7,923 nucleotides of DNA, taken from the NCBI GenBank assembly GCA_026193735.1, contig JAPHUJ010000092.1:1-7923 (forward strand), written 5' to 3'. This DNA is from Sulfurovum sp. GTDB lineage: Bacteria > Campylobacterota > Campylobacteria > Campylobacterales > Sulfurovaceae. The position numbers and the translations under genes are program-made. Below the pieces are notes generated by a model. It was not told the DNA's origin. It worked only from the letters and a program-made list of their open reading frames with translations, and did not search any database. Positions 1-5,567 of this stretch are shown here, piece by piece (the stretch's first letter is position 1; the number at the start of each line of letters is the position of its first letter).

Positions 1-320
1 TCTTTTAAATGGAATGGTTTTTTGATGTATTCACTGCAACCATTTTCAAAGGCTGTAGCAAAATTTTGTATCTCCAGAGATGCAGTGATGATGATAATGG
101 GTGTATCCAGGTCTGTTTTTCTAATGTGCTTGAGTAGGTCTAACCCATTAATATCAGGAATATTGATATCAATGATATAGAGATCAAAATGCTCGCTGTC
201 TATCTGCTCAATGGCGTTTAAACCATCTTTTACAGACACTGTATCAAATGTTTTGATCTTACAAAATTCAGTAATGGCGATGTTTAGTTGGACATTATCT
301 TCTATTATTAATACTTTCAT
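1..320 (-). CDS. Response regulator receiver domain protein (partial, C-terminus off the left edge)
   Basis: The 106 complete codons read from the ATG at 318-320 form an almost whole CheY-like receiver domain. It begins MKVLIIEDN, giving the acidic Mg-binding pair E7/D8. The phospho-acceptor is D51 in DLYIIDINIPDINGLDLL. T79 (IIIITAS) is the switch Thr and K101 (YIKKPF) is the conserved Lys. All receiver active-site residues are therefore present and the domain should accept phosphate from a histidine kinase. The output domain lies outside the window, so DNA binding (OmpR type), GGDEF or stand-alone CheY type cannot be told apart; the KKPF ending is common in OmpR-family regulators. The start has no Shine-Dalgarno sequence, and the predicted promoter would give a leader of only a few bases. 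A perfect 12-bp palindrome (316-327) covers the start codon. The kinase partner is not in the window. Confidence 0.9.
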   Translation of the reverse strand, partial: MKVLIIEDNVQLNIAITEFCKIKTFDTVSVKDGLNAIEQIDSEHFDLYIIDINIPDINGLDLLKHIRKTDLDTPIIIITASLEIQNFATAFENGCSEYIKKPFHLK

Positions 321-331
321 GCATGAAGTAT

Positions 332-359
332 AGTATAAAAGATGTAATATTTATGTCAT
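332..359 (-). promoter_or_regulatory. Predicted sigma70-type promoter of the response regulator
   Basis: On the minus strand a -35-like ATGACA (plus 354-359) is followed after 16 bases by TATACT (plus 332-337). The predicted transcription start falls about 4 bases before the ATG at 320, so the mRNA would be nearly leaderless. The -35 lies inside the left arm of the inverted repeat at 338-397, so a protein bound there would affect transcription. Confidence 0.45.
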
Positions 360-397
360 ATTGAATTTTAAAAATGTGACATAAATATGATATCTTT
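338..397. repeat. Mirror-image (inverted) repeat between response regulator and GGDEF relic
   Basis: Arms at 338-358 and 377-397 match at 19 of 21 positions. The inner 12 bases (347-358, ATATTTATGTCA, and 377-388, TGACATAAATAT) match perfectly across an 18-base AT-rich spacer. The left arm contains the -35 of the response regulator promoter. The right arm carries a mirrored GTGACA followed by TATAGA at 397-402. It could be an operator for a dimeric or phosphorylated regulator, including autoregulation, or a structural scar at the edge of the GGDEF relic. No U-tract follows either arm, so it does not look like an intrinsic terminator. Confidence 0.6.
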
Positions 398-604
398 ATA
401 GATATGGCAGATAATAATCAAATTGTTGACATTGTCACTAAGATAAAATCGGTTTTTCCTGCTACTTGTATCAATGGTAAAGAAGAGGATGAGATTAATA
501 TGAGTATAGGCTGTGCTTACTTTCCTGATGACGGGTACAATTTTAACCAGCTTATAGTAATTGCCGATAGAAATATGTATCAAGATAAAAATTTAAATGA
601 CTAA
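380..604 (+). pseudogene. Relic of a GGDEF (diguanylate cyclase) domain, C-terminal half only
   Basis: The open frame after the TGA at 377-379 reads HKYDIFIDMADNN and ends ADRNMYQDKNLND. The late part (INMSIGCAYFPDDG, then IADRNMYQDK) is the conserved C-terminal end of GGDEF domains (pattern SIGva.fp.dg ... AD.AMY.aK). Working back, the stretch KYDIF sits about 40 residues before SIG, where the GGDEF signature should be, so both glycines and the E are lost. The N-terminal half, with the Mg and inhibitory-site residues, is absent; stops block the frame further upstream. An ATG at 404 would give 66 residues but has no ribosome binding site. Family knowledge says such a fragment cannot make c-di-GMP. 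I infer decay of a former cyclase. It ends 6 bases from the convergent TonB receptor gene. Confidence 0.7.
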
Positions 605-610
605 TATGTA

Positions 611-2494
611 TTAAAGCTTCCACTCTAAAGAAAGATAATACGAACGTCCTTCTGACGGATAACCATATCTCCATTCATAGGATTCATCAAGCATGTTTTT
701 AATACCGGCTCTACACTGTGTTGAGTTAGAAACTTGATAGGCAATTTGAGTGTCTACAAGATGATATGTGTCTAGTTTTATCTGTTCATCGCTATACGTA
801 GCTGAATTAGGGCTGTACCTGGAACCTATATACTGATAACCCAGATACGCTTTCCATTTTTCACTAATACTAAACGTGTCCTCTATCCTGAATTGATGCA
901 AAGGGATAAATTCCAAAGCTTCACCTTCACTGTCACGCGTATGGGTATAAGCATAAGAAAAACGTACATGATTTTTATCGAAGTAAGTACTGTTTACACG
1001 AAGTTCTGCACCATAATGTTCTGCGTTCTCAAGATTAATATAGCCACTGTCACGATAGACGATAAGATCATCTATATCGTAATAATAGAGTGATAGATCG
1101 AGAAGCATTTTCTCGGAAAGATCATGTTGATACCCAAGTGTATACTGCATGCTTTTTTCTGGTTTGAGGTCAGGATTGGCATTGTCCCATGGAAAAAAGG
1201 TGAACATCTCGGACATAGTTGGCATACGACTCTTCTTTGCTATACTCCCATACAGTATATTCTGATCCCCTGTATATATGACCTTAACCTGGGCATCTAA
1301 TGTGTTTTTATCATCAGGAGGTTCTGTTGCACTGGCTTCTGCAGATTTTTTTGTCTGCATCAGTGCAGCAGACATCCCACCCTCTAATTGCCATAGGGTA
1401 TTTAACTTCCATAGATGTAAAAAACTTAGTTTAAAAGTATCGACTTGGGACTTGGTTGTATTAAGGTCACCCCCGCGTCTGATATGTTCATTTTCTTCTG
1501 CTTGAAAGATGAAGGTACTGGTATGGTTATATTGCGTTTTAATACCCTTGATCACTGTACCCAAACGCGCATCATCGTACGTAACTGCTGGCCAGCTTGT
1601 TTGATACTCAGGTTCATTATATATTTTATAGATATCCTCATAATCATCATAATAGGCTCGGACGCTCAACAGCAGGTCATCTCTATCATAGTCACTATAG
1701 AGATAGAAACTGTTTAGATCTTTACGGTCTATACGAGCGTATGCATTCCACACAGGAAAGTCTAGATCCGTATATACATTTGGCGGTACACCATATTCTG
1801 CTCTGGTGACACTCACTTTTGCTGCAAGATGGATTTTATCATCAATGAAAATACCACTTTTTACAGAAATATTTTTCTGATCTTTATCACTGTTAAGTCG
1901 TCTTCTTGTTTCTTGAAGTGATGTGGTATCATACTCACGTGAAAGCGTATAGTCTGATCTGCGATAGTAACTGGCATTGGCTTGGATATATACATTATCT
2001 GTCATGCTTCCAGTATAAGCATGATAATATTCATCATTGGTTGAAATTATCGTACTCGCAGTACTCTCAAATGCTTTGGTTGGAGTGGTTGAATTTATCT
2101 GCACTTCCCCACCCATGGGAGAGACCCCTAATAATGAAGTCCCTGAACCATCATTGATCTGAAGCGCTGCATTGGTCATTGTGAACTTAGTGTCTGTAAA
2201 ACCATTCACATTACGATACAGGGGAATACCGTCTTCTACATACTCTGTATTTTTAAAATCAAGTCCACGGAAGGATATCGCTCCTTCACCTTTATCTCCA
2301 ACTACGACATTAAAAGAAGTATCCTGTTCGAGTCTTTCTTGTAGTGTAAAACTGGCCGTCTCCATAGCTTCATTTTGACTTAGTACAAAAGTGCCTGAAC
2401 TGAGATTTGTTTCTAGAATGTTTATGGGGTCAAGTGTTATGGTCTCAGCCCAGATAAAAGTGCTGAAACACACCATGACTATGCTTTTTTTCAT
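611..2494 (-). CDS. TonB-dependent outer-membrane receptor
   Basis: This 627-residue protein should be an outer-membrane beta-barrel that imports a scarce ligand (siderophore, haem, cobalamin or metal complex) using TonB/ExbB/ExbD energy. It starts with a short signal peptide, MKKSIVMVCFSTFIWA, with likely cleavage after A16. A TonB-box-like ETITLDPINI follows directly. The plug domain is about residues 25-140 (EGAISFRGLD, YVEDGIPLYR, then MGGEVQINST). The rest is barrel: alternating aromatic strands, the conserved KKSRMPTMSEMF and NPDLKPEKS segments, and a final aromatic strand ending SYYLSLEWKL. Length is normal for the family. I chose the ATG at 2492-2494 over the one at 2501-2503 because it puts the lysines at the signal peptide start; neither has a Shine-Dalgarno sequence. 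No periplasmic binding protein or ABC transporter is adjacent, so the ligand is unknown. It has its own promoter region (2635-2667). Confidence 0.9.
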   Translation of the reverse strand: MKKSIVMVCFSTFIWAETITLDPINILETNLSSGTFVLSQNEAMETASFTLQERLEQDTSFNVVVGDKGEGAISFRGLDFKNTEYVEDGIPLYRNVNGFTDTKFTMTNAALQINDGSGTSLLGVSPMGGEVQINSTTPTKAFESTASTIISTNDEYYHAYTGSMTDNVYIQANASYYRRSDYTLSREYDTTSLQETRRRLNSDKDQKNISVKSGIFIDDKIHLAAKVSVTRAEYGVPPNVYTDLDFPVWNAYARIDRKDLNSFYLYSDYDRDDLLLSVRAYYDDYEDIYKIYNEPEYQTSWPAVTYDDARLGTVIKGIKTQYNHTSTFIFQAEENEHIRRGGDLNTTKSQVDTFKLSFLHLWKLNTLWQLEGGMSAALMQTKKSAEASATEPPDDKNTLDAQVKVIYTGDQNILYGSIAKKSRMPTMSEMFTFFPWDNANPDLKPEKSMQYTLGYQHDLSEKMLLDLSLYYYDIDDLIVYRDSGYINLENAEHYGAELRVNSTYFDKNHVRFSYAYTHTRDSEGEALEFIPLHQFRIEDTFSISEKWKAYLGYQYIGSRYSPNSATYSDEQIKLDTYHLVDTQIAYQVSNSTQCRAGIKNMLDESYEWRYGYPSEGRSYYLSLEWKL

Positions 2495-2592
2495 AGTGCA
2501 CATGCAAGTGTAAAAAATGCATTTTTACTTTTAATGACAATAATCTGGTTATTACTATTTGCATAGCGTGTAGCTATTTTATATGTATTCAT
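2491..2592 (-). CDS. Possible short leader ORF overlapping the TonB receptor start (33-38 residues)
   Basis: A small frame starting at ATG 2590-2592 (33 codons; an alternative start at 2605-2607 gives 38) ends with a TGA that overlaps the receptor ATG in the sequence ATGA. The peptide ends NAFFTLACAL and resembles no family I know. The receptor start has no Shine-Dalgarno sequence, so ribosomes finishing this frame could restart there. The leader itself also lacks a convincing ribosome binding site, and a frame this short can arise by chance, so confidence is low. Confidence 0.2.
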   Translation of the reverse strand: MNTYKIATRYANSNNQIIVIKSKNAFFTLACAL

Positions 2593-2634
2593 AGAGATCA
2601 TTTGCATCTTATTGTCTTTATTTTCATGGATAAC

Positions 2635-2667
2635 AGTATAGAAGATTAAAGTCAAATAAAAGTCAAA
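2635..2667 (-). promoter_or_regulatory. TonB receptor promoter with tandem 9-bp activator-type repeats
   Basis: On the minus strand TTTGACTTT occurs twice (plus AAAGTCAAA at 2659-2667 and 2648-2656). The copies are exactly 11 bp apart, one helical turn. A -10 box TATACT (plus 2635-2640) lies 7 bases beyond the second copy, with no good -35 at the usual distance. This matches the geometry of promoters activated by PhoB/OmpR-type response regulators, whose direct repeats replace the -35. The predicted start near 2628 leaves a leader of about 130 bases. Confidence 0.5.
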
Positions 2668-2680
2668 AAATAATAGGTGT

Positions 2681-3358
2681 TCATTCCGGAGGACACACAA
2701 AATATCTCATATTGATACTTTGCAGAGGATTACTCCATCCTAAACAGTAGGTTTTTTCTGCATTCTTCACAATGGCATAGTCTTCTTCAAAATAGTGTTT
2801 GAGTACAGTTTCTATGTTTTCAGGATTACTTTTTATTTCTACGATCCAGACAAAGGTTAGTTTCTTTAATTGATGCACTTCTTTTCGTTTGCGGATGATG
2901 GCGCGAAAAGCTGCCTCCGTTTCACACGTAGTGCTATGACTTTCTAGTACAGTGACATCTACAACCGCTTCCAATCCATCGACATTTTGTATCTTTTTCC
3001 AGTAGTCATGTTTGAATTTGTTGAAAAACAAAGGTTGGGGAATGGCTTTGGTTCGTGATACTATATAGTTGACTCTCTGGATGTACGAAGGTGCATGTGT
3101 GACGATCTTTTCAATCTGTGCATCAACATAAGTAGACGGGGTAAATCCCTCTTCATCTAAGAGGTTGTTCTGCGTGAAAAAAGCGAGTGCAGAGGGTTCT
3201 GTAATTCTTGTTTTTTCATGTACTAGAGCTACAGGGTAGTCTTTGCCCCACCCGTAGACACTGTCATCAAAGAGCAGATGTAGAGTGTCTTTTATCTGGG
3301 TACCAGGAGGCACCTTTTTCAGTGCCTTTTGAAGATCTTTGATGAAAGGTGTAAGCAT
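2681..3358 (-). CDS. Hypothetical protein of 225 residues, coupled to the YajR-type transporter
   Basis: I do not recognise this protein. It looks soluble: no signal peptide and no transmembrane segment. Visible features are an N-terminal charged helix (MLTPFIKDLQKALKK), an aromatic patch YGWGKDYPVALVHEKTR near residue 40, a basic patch IIRKRKEVHQLKKLTF near residues 150-165 followed by a hydrophobic strand (VWIVEI), and a C-terminus ending in MRYFVCPPE. Its ATG overlaps the transporter stop as TAATG, and AGAGGA lies 9 bases upstream, so the two are probably cotranscribed and translationally coupled. That suggests a role linked to the transporter, but this is inference. It reads as an intact gene with good coding character and no internal breaks. 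Confidence 0.75.
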   Translation of the reverse strand: MLTPFIKDLQKALKKVPPGTQIKDTLHLLFDDSVYGWGKDYPVALVHEKTRITEPSALAFFTQNNLLDEEGFTPSTYVDAQIEKIVTHAPSYIQRVNYIVSRTKAIPQPLFFNKFKHDYWKKIQNVDGLEAVVDVTVLESHSTTCETEAAFRAIIRKRKEVHQLKKLTFVWIVEIKSNPENIETVLKHYFEEDYAIVKNAEKTYCLGWSNPLQSINMRYFVCPPE

Positions 3359-4689
3359 TAGCTTAGCATTCCTCTGATCTCATCTTCGTCTATGAGGTCT
3401 TTGTCATACTTTACAACAGCGATATTTTCTGTTTCATTTACATAACTTTCTACGATAGCGTCATGGCTTGTGAGTGCGGCTACTCTTTCACGGTCGAAGA
3501 TGTCTAGAGGAAGATAGACGTTTCCTCTGTTGTTTGGACTTGGCATTGTAGCAACCCATATGAACCATACCACAGATATCACCGCTACCACTACAGCCAG
3601 TGTAGCTCTGTCGTAATGTTGCATGAGGTAACCTGCCAAAATACCACCAAGGAAGATACCCGTGTAAGCAAATGTATTTGCTACACCGAGAGCAGCACCT
3701 TTCTGGTGTACTTTGGCAAACTTGGCAACAAAACTTTGAAGCAATGGTTCAAACATGTTGAAACCTATAAAGAAGAAAACGACGCCTACGACAAAGACCC
3801 AAGGAGTAGTTGCAAAACCCATCGCTAGAAAACCTAAGAATATGACAGCAACAGAGATCATAAATATCTCTTTGCCTTTACCATACTTTTCACCAAAGAT
3901 AGCCGCAGGAGCCATAGCGAGAAAACCAAATATCATCGCAGGGAAATAGACTTTCCACAGTTCAGCTTTTTCCCAACCGAAACCACCTTCATCAAGAGGG
4001 TGTGTCATCACAACCGGGATGATGAAAAATGCCATCGTCATAATAGACGAGTGGAAAAGAAAAGTAATATACATACGTGTAAGTGCTTTGTCTTTAAAGA
4101 CCTCAAAGAACTTCGACTCTTCTTCTGAATAAGAGTGGACAATGTGTGGTGGTTTAGGTACAGCAGTAAACAAGATACCTATGGCCAACACGGAGAGTAT
4201 TGCGGTGAGCCAGAAGAGTTTGTCTATCCCCCAGTACCCACCTACCAAAGGTGCAATGATCATCGCAGCAGCAAAACTAAGTGCGATAGTCCCACCCATG
4301 ATAGCCATGGCATGTGCACGCTGTTCTTCTCTTACCAGGTCGGCGATCATTGCTGAGACAACAGAACCGATGGCTCCCGCACCTTGCAGGAATCTTCCCA
4401 CTAAAAGCATATAAATGTTGTCACTCATCGCTGCGATGACTGAACCTGCAATAAAAATAAGAAGACCAAAAAGAAGTGTCTTTTTACGCCCTACCTTGTC
4501 ACTTATCATTCCAAACGGTACTTGAAAAGCGGCTTGTGTGAGGGCATAACCACCCACAACAAGTCCGGCAAGGAAAGGTGTAGCCCCAGGCATATCAAGG
4601 GCATATATGGAAAGAACGGGAAGAACGATAAAGAGTCCGAAAAATCGTAAGGCAACAATAAGTGAAAGCGGCATAATCTGTTTAATCAT
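3358..4689 (-). CDS. yajR: Major facilitator superfamily transporter, YajR type with C-terminal YAM domain
   Basis: This 443-residue inner-membrane protein has a 12-helix MFS core (about residues 5-383). MFS motif A follows the second helix (GMISDKVGRKK, residues 60-70), and a motif-C-like glycine-rich run (PLVGGYWG) lies in the first half. The last 60 residues leave the membrane and read as a small ferredoxin-like alpha/beta unit (NVYLPLDIF ... ENIAVVKYDKDLIDEDEIRGML). This is the arrangement of E. coli YajR, a proton-driven transporter of about 450 residues with a C-terminal YAM domain. The tail has no cysteines, so metal binding of the CxxC kind is not suggested. The substrate is unknown; drug or metabolite efflux is the usual guess. 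A good ribosome site (AGAGG, plus 4696-4700) precedes the ATG. It leads an operon with the 225-residue gene and is divergent from rdgB. Confidence 0.85.
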   Translation of the reverse strand: MIKQIMPLSLIVALRFFGLFIVLPVLSIYALDMPGATPFLAGLVVGGYALTQAAFQVPFGMISDKVGRKKTLLFGLLIFIAGSVIAAMSDNIYMLLVGRFLQGAGAIGSVVSAMIADLVREEQRAHAMAIMGGTIALSFAAAMIIAPLVGGYWGIDKLFWLTAILSVLAIGILFTAVPKPPHIVHSYSEEESKFFEVFKDKALTRMYITFLFHSSIMTMAFFIIPVVMTHPLDEGGFGWEKAELWKVYFPAMIFGFLAMAPAAIFGEKYGKGKEIFMISVAVIFLGFLAMGFATTPWVFVVGVVFFFIGFNMFEPLLQSFVAKFAKVHQKGAALGVANTFAYTGIFLGGILAGYLMQHYDRATLAVVVAVISVVWFIWVATMPSPNNRGNVYLPLDIFDRERVAALTSHDAIVESYVNETENIAVVKYDKDLIDEDEIRGMLS

Positions 4690-4721
4690 GGTAAAACCTC
4701 TATTTAGATAAAATTTGTCTT

Positions 4722-4727
4722 ATTATA
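4722..4727 (-). promoter_or_regulatory. Predicted -10 box of the YajR-type operon
   Basis: The minus strand reads a perfect TATAAT (plus ATTATA), about 33 bases before the ATG at 4689, with the AGAGG ribosome site between them. No good -35 stands 16-18 bases upstream, which is normal for sigma70 promoters of Campylobacterota. Confidence 0.45.
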
Positions 4728-4746
4728 TAACTATAAGGTTAAGAGT

Positions 4747-4778
4747 AGATGATGTAGTCATCTCTTGTTATTGACAAG
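4747..4778. repeat. Two adjacent small inverted repeats between divergent yajR and rdgB
   Basis: AGATGA-N5-TCATCT (4747-4763) is directly followed by CTTGT-N5-ACAAG (4764-4778). The first overlaps the expected -35 position of the yajR promoter. The second contains TTGACA at 4771-4776, a possible -35 for rdgB, although its -10 is weak. They could be operators for the divergent pair. Arms of 5-6 bases can occur by chance. Confidence 0.3.
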
Positions 4779-4818
4779 GTTTTAGTAAAAGGAATTTTCA
4801 CAGAGCCTTATTTTGTGC

Positions 4819-4825
4819 AAAGGAG
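4819..4825 (+). promoter_or_regulatory. rdgB: Ribosome binding site fixing the TTG start of rdgB
   Basis: AAAGGAG ends 8 bases before the TTG at 4834-4836. This strong site chooses that TTG over the in-frame TTG at 4813, which lies upstream of the site and would add seven residues not typical of the family. Confidence 0.8.
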
Positions 4826-4833
4826 AAAGTATA

Positions 4834-5424
4834 TTGAAATTGGTTTTAGCGACAGGGAACAAAGGTAAACTACGCGAATTTAAACAAATGTGTCAAGAGG
4901 AAGTAGTAGCTTTTTCAGAACTTTTGGGTGAATTTGATATCGTAGAAGATGGAGATACATTTGCAGCCAATGCACTGATAAAAGCACGTACTATTTATGA
5001 GAAATTGGGTGAAGAATATCTGGTGATATCAGATGACAGTGGTATCTCGTTACCTATACTTAACGGAGCGCCCGGCATTTATTCTGCACGTTATGCTGGA
5101 GTAGGGGTAACAGATAAAGACAATCTATATAAATTGATAGAAGCTGTTAAAGAAAAAGGTGTAAAATCTACACCAGCGTACTACACGGCAGCGATCGCTA
5201 TCGTTTCTAAGTATGGAGAATATGTGGTGCATGGCTGGATGCATGGAGAGGTGATAGATGAAATCAGAGGAGATAAAGGTTTTGGGTATGATCCGATATT
5301 CATCCCCTCCGGATTTGATAAAACATTAGGAGAACTTGATGATGACGTTAAATCTAAAATTTCACATCGTGCGCAAGCTTTAGCTTTGGCTAAACCGATA
5401 ATTAAGATGTTGAAGAATAAATAG
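4834..5424 (+). CDS. rdgB: XTP/dITP diphosphatase (non-canonical purine NTP pyrophosphatase, RdgB/HAM1)
   Basis: This cytosolic enzyme hydrolyses ITP, dITP and XTP to the monophosphate and pyrophosphate, keeping deaminated purines out of DNA and RNA. The 196-residue product has the full set of family motifs. These are [15 protein letters not shown] at the N-terminus (T7, N9, K10 for the triphosphate), TFAANA at 42-47, SDDSG at 66-70 (acidic metal/catalytic residues) with [13 protein letters not shown] just after, FGYDPIF at 150-156, and SHRAQAL at 177-183 (base recognition). Length is typical (about 195-205). The TTG start is supported by AAAGGAG 8 bases upstream and by the family N-terminus. 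It is transcribed away from the yajR operon and precedes the CiaB-family gene by 143 bases. Confidence 0.96.
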   Translation: MKLVLATGNKGKLREFKQMCQEEVVAFSELLGEFDIVEDGDTFAANALIKARTIYEKLGEEYLVISDDSGISLPILNGAPGIYSARYAGVGVTDKDNLYKLIEAVKEKGVKSTPAYYTAAIAIVSKYGEYVVHGWMHGEVIDEIRGDKGFGYDPIFIPSGFDKTLGELDDDVKSKISHRAQALALAKPIIKMLKNK

Positions 5425-5567
5425 TATTATCTTTGTTATGATATTACCTCTACTTTTTTAGAAAAAGTAGGCAAAAATCGTCATCACTCTCGAATCGCTT
5501 CACTTTCAAGGATGTTCGTGATGACATTATTTATGAGAAAAAAGACAAAGAAGAAAGAGAGTAAATA
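5425..5567. repeat. rdgB-ciaB spacer with two inverted repeats
   Basis: The first repeat is a 9-bp perfect hairpin with a 3-base loop: CTACTTTTT (5450-5458) and AAAAAGTAG (5462-5470). The second has arms GTCATCAC (5480-5487) and GTGATGAC (5518-5525), spaced by 30 bases. The T-run is inside the first stem rather than after it, so it is not a classic terminator for either strand. The rdgB frame stays open after its TAG, from 5425 to a TAA at 5566-5568 that overlaps the next ATG as TAATG; an internal ATG at 5512 would give 18 residues. The ribosome site for the next gene (AGAGAG, 5556-5561) lies here. It may be a dispersed intergenic repeat. Confidence 0.45.

Noticed and set aside
368..583. 71-codon minus-strand frame over the GGDEF relic
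   Set aside because: The opposite strand carries recognisable GGDEF sequence; this frame has no motif and is an antisense artefact.
893..2378. Several plus-strand frames of 66-90 codons opposite the TonB receptor
   Set aside because: They are antisense to a clear, full-length receptor, have no family resemblance and no ribosome sites.
2539..2553. AATAA-N5-TTATT, a possible Fur-like site in the TonB receptor leader
   Set aside because: The match to a Fur box is poor and it lies about 80 bases downstream of the predicted transcription start; chance is likely in AT-rich DNA.
2491..2700. 69-codon minus-strand frame starting at 2700
   Set aside because: Its first part overlaps the end of the 225-residue gene and spans the receptor promoter; composition looks non-coding. 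Only its last 33-38 codons are kept as a possible leader.
3616..4414. Plus-strand frames opposite the YajR-type transporter
   Set aside because: They lie antisense to an intact MFS gene and look like complements of its hydrophobic codons.
4813..4833. Upstream TTG at 4813 as the rdgB start
   Set aside because: The strong AAAGGAG site lies downstream of it, and the added seven residues do not fit the family N-terminus.
5450..5470. Hairpin after rdgB as an intrinsic terminator
   Set aside because: The stem is AT-rich and no U-tract follows it on either strand.
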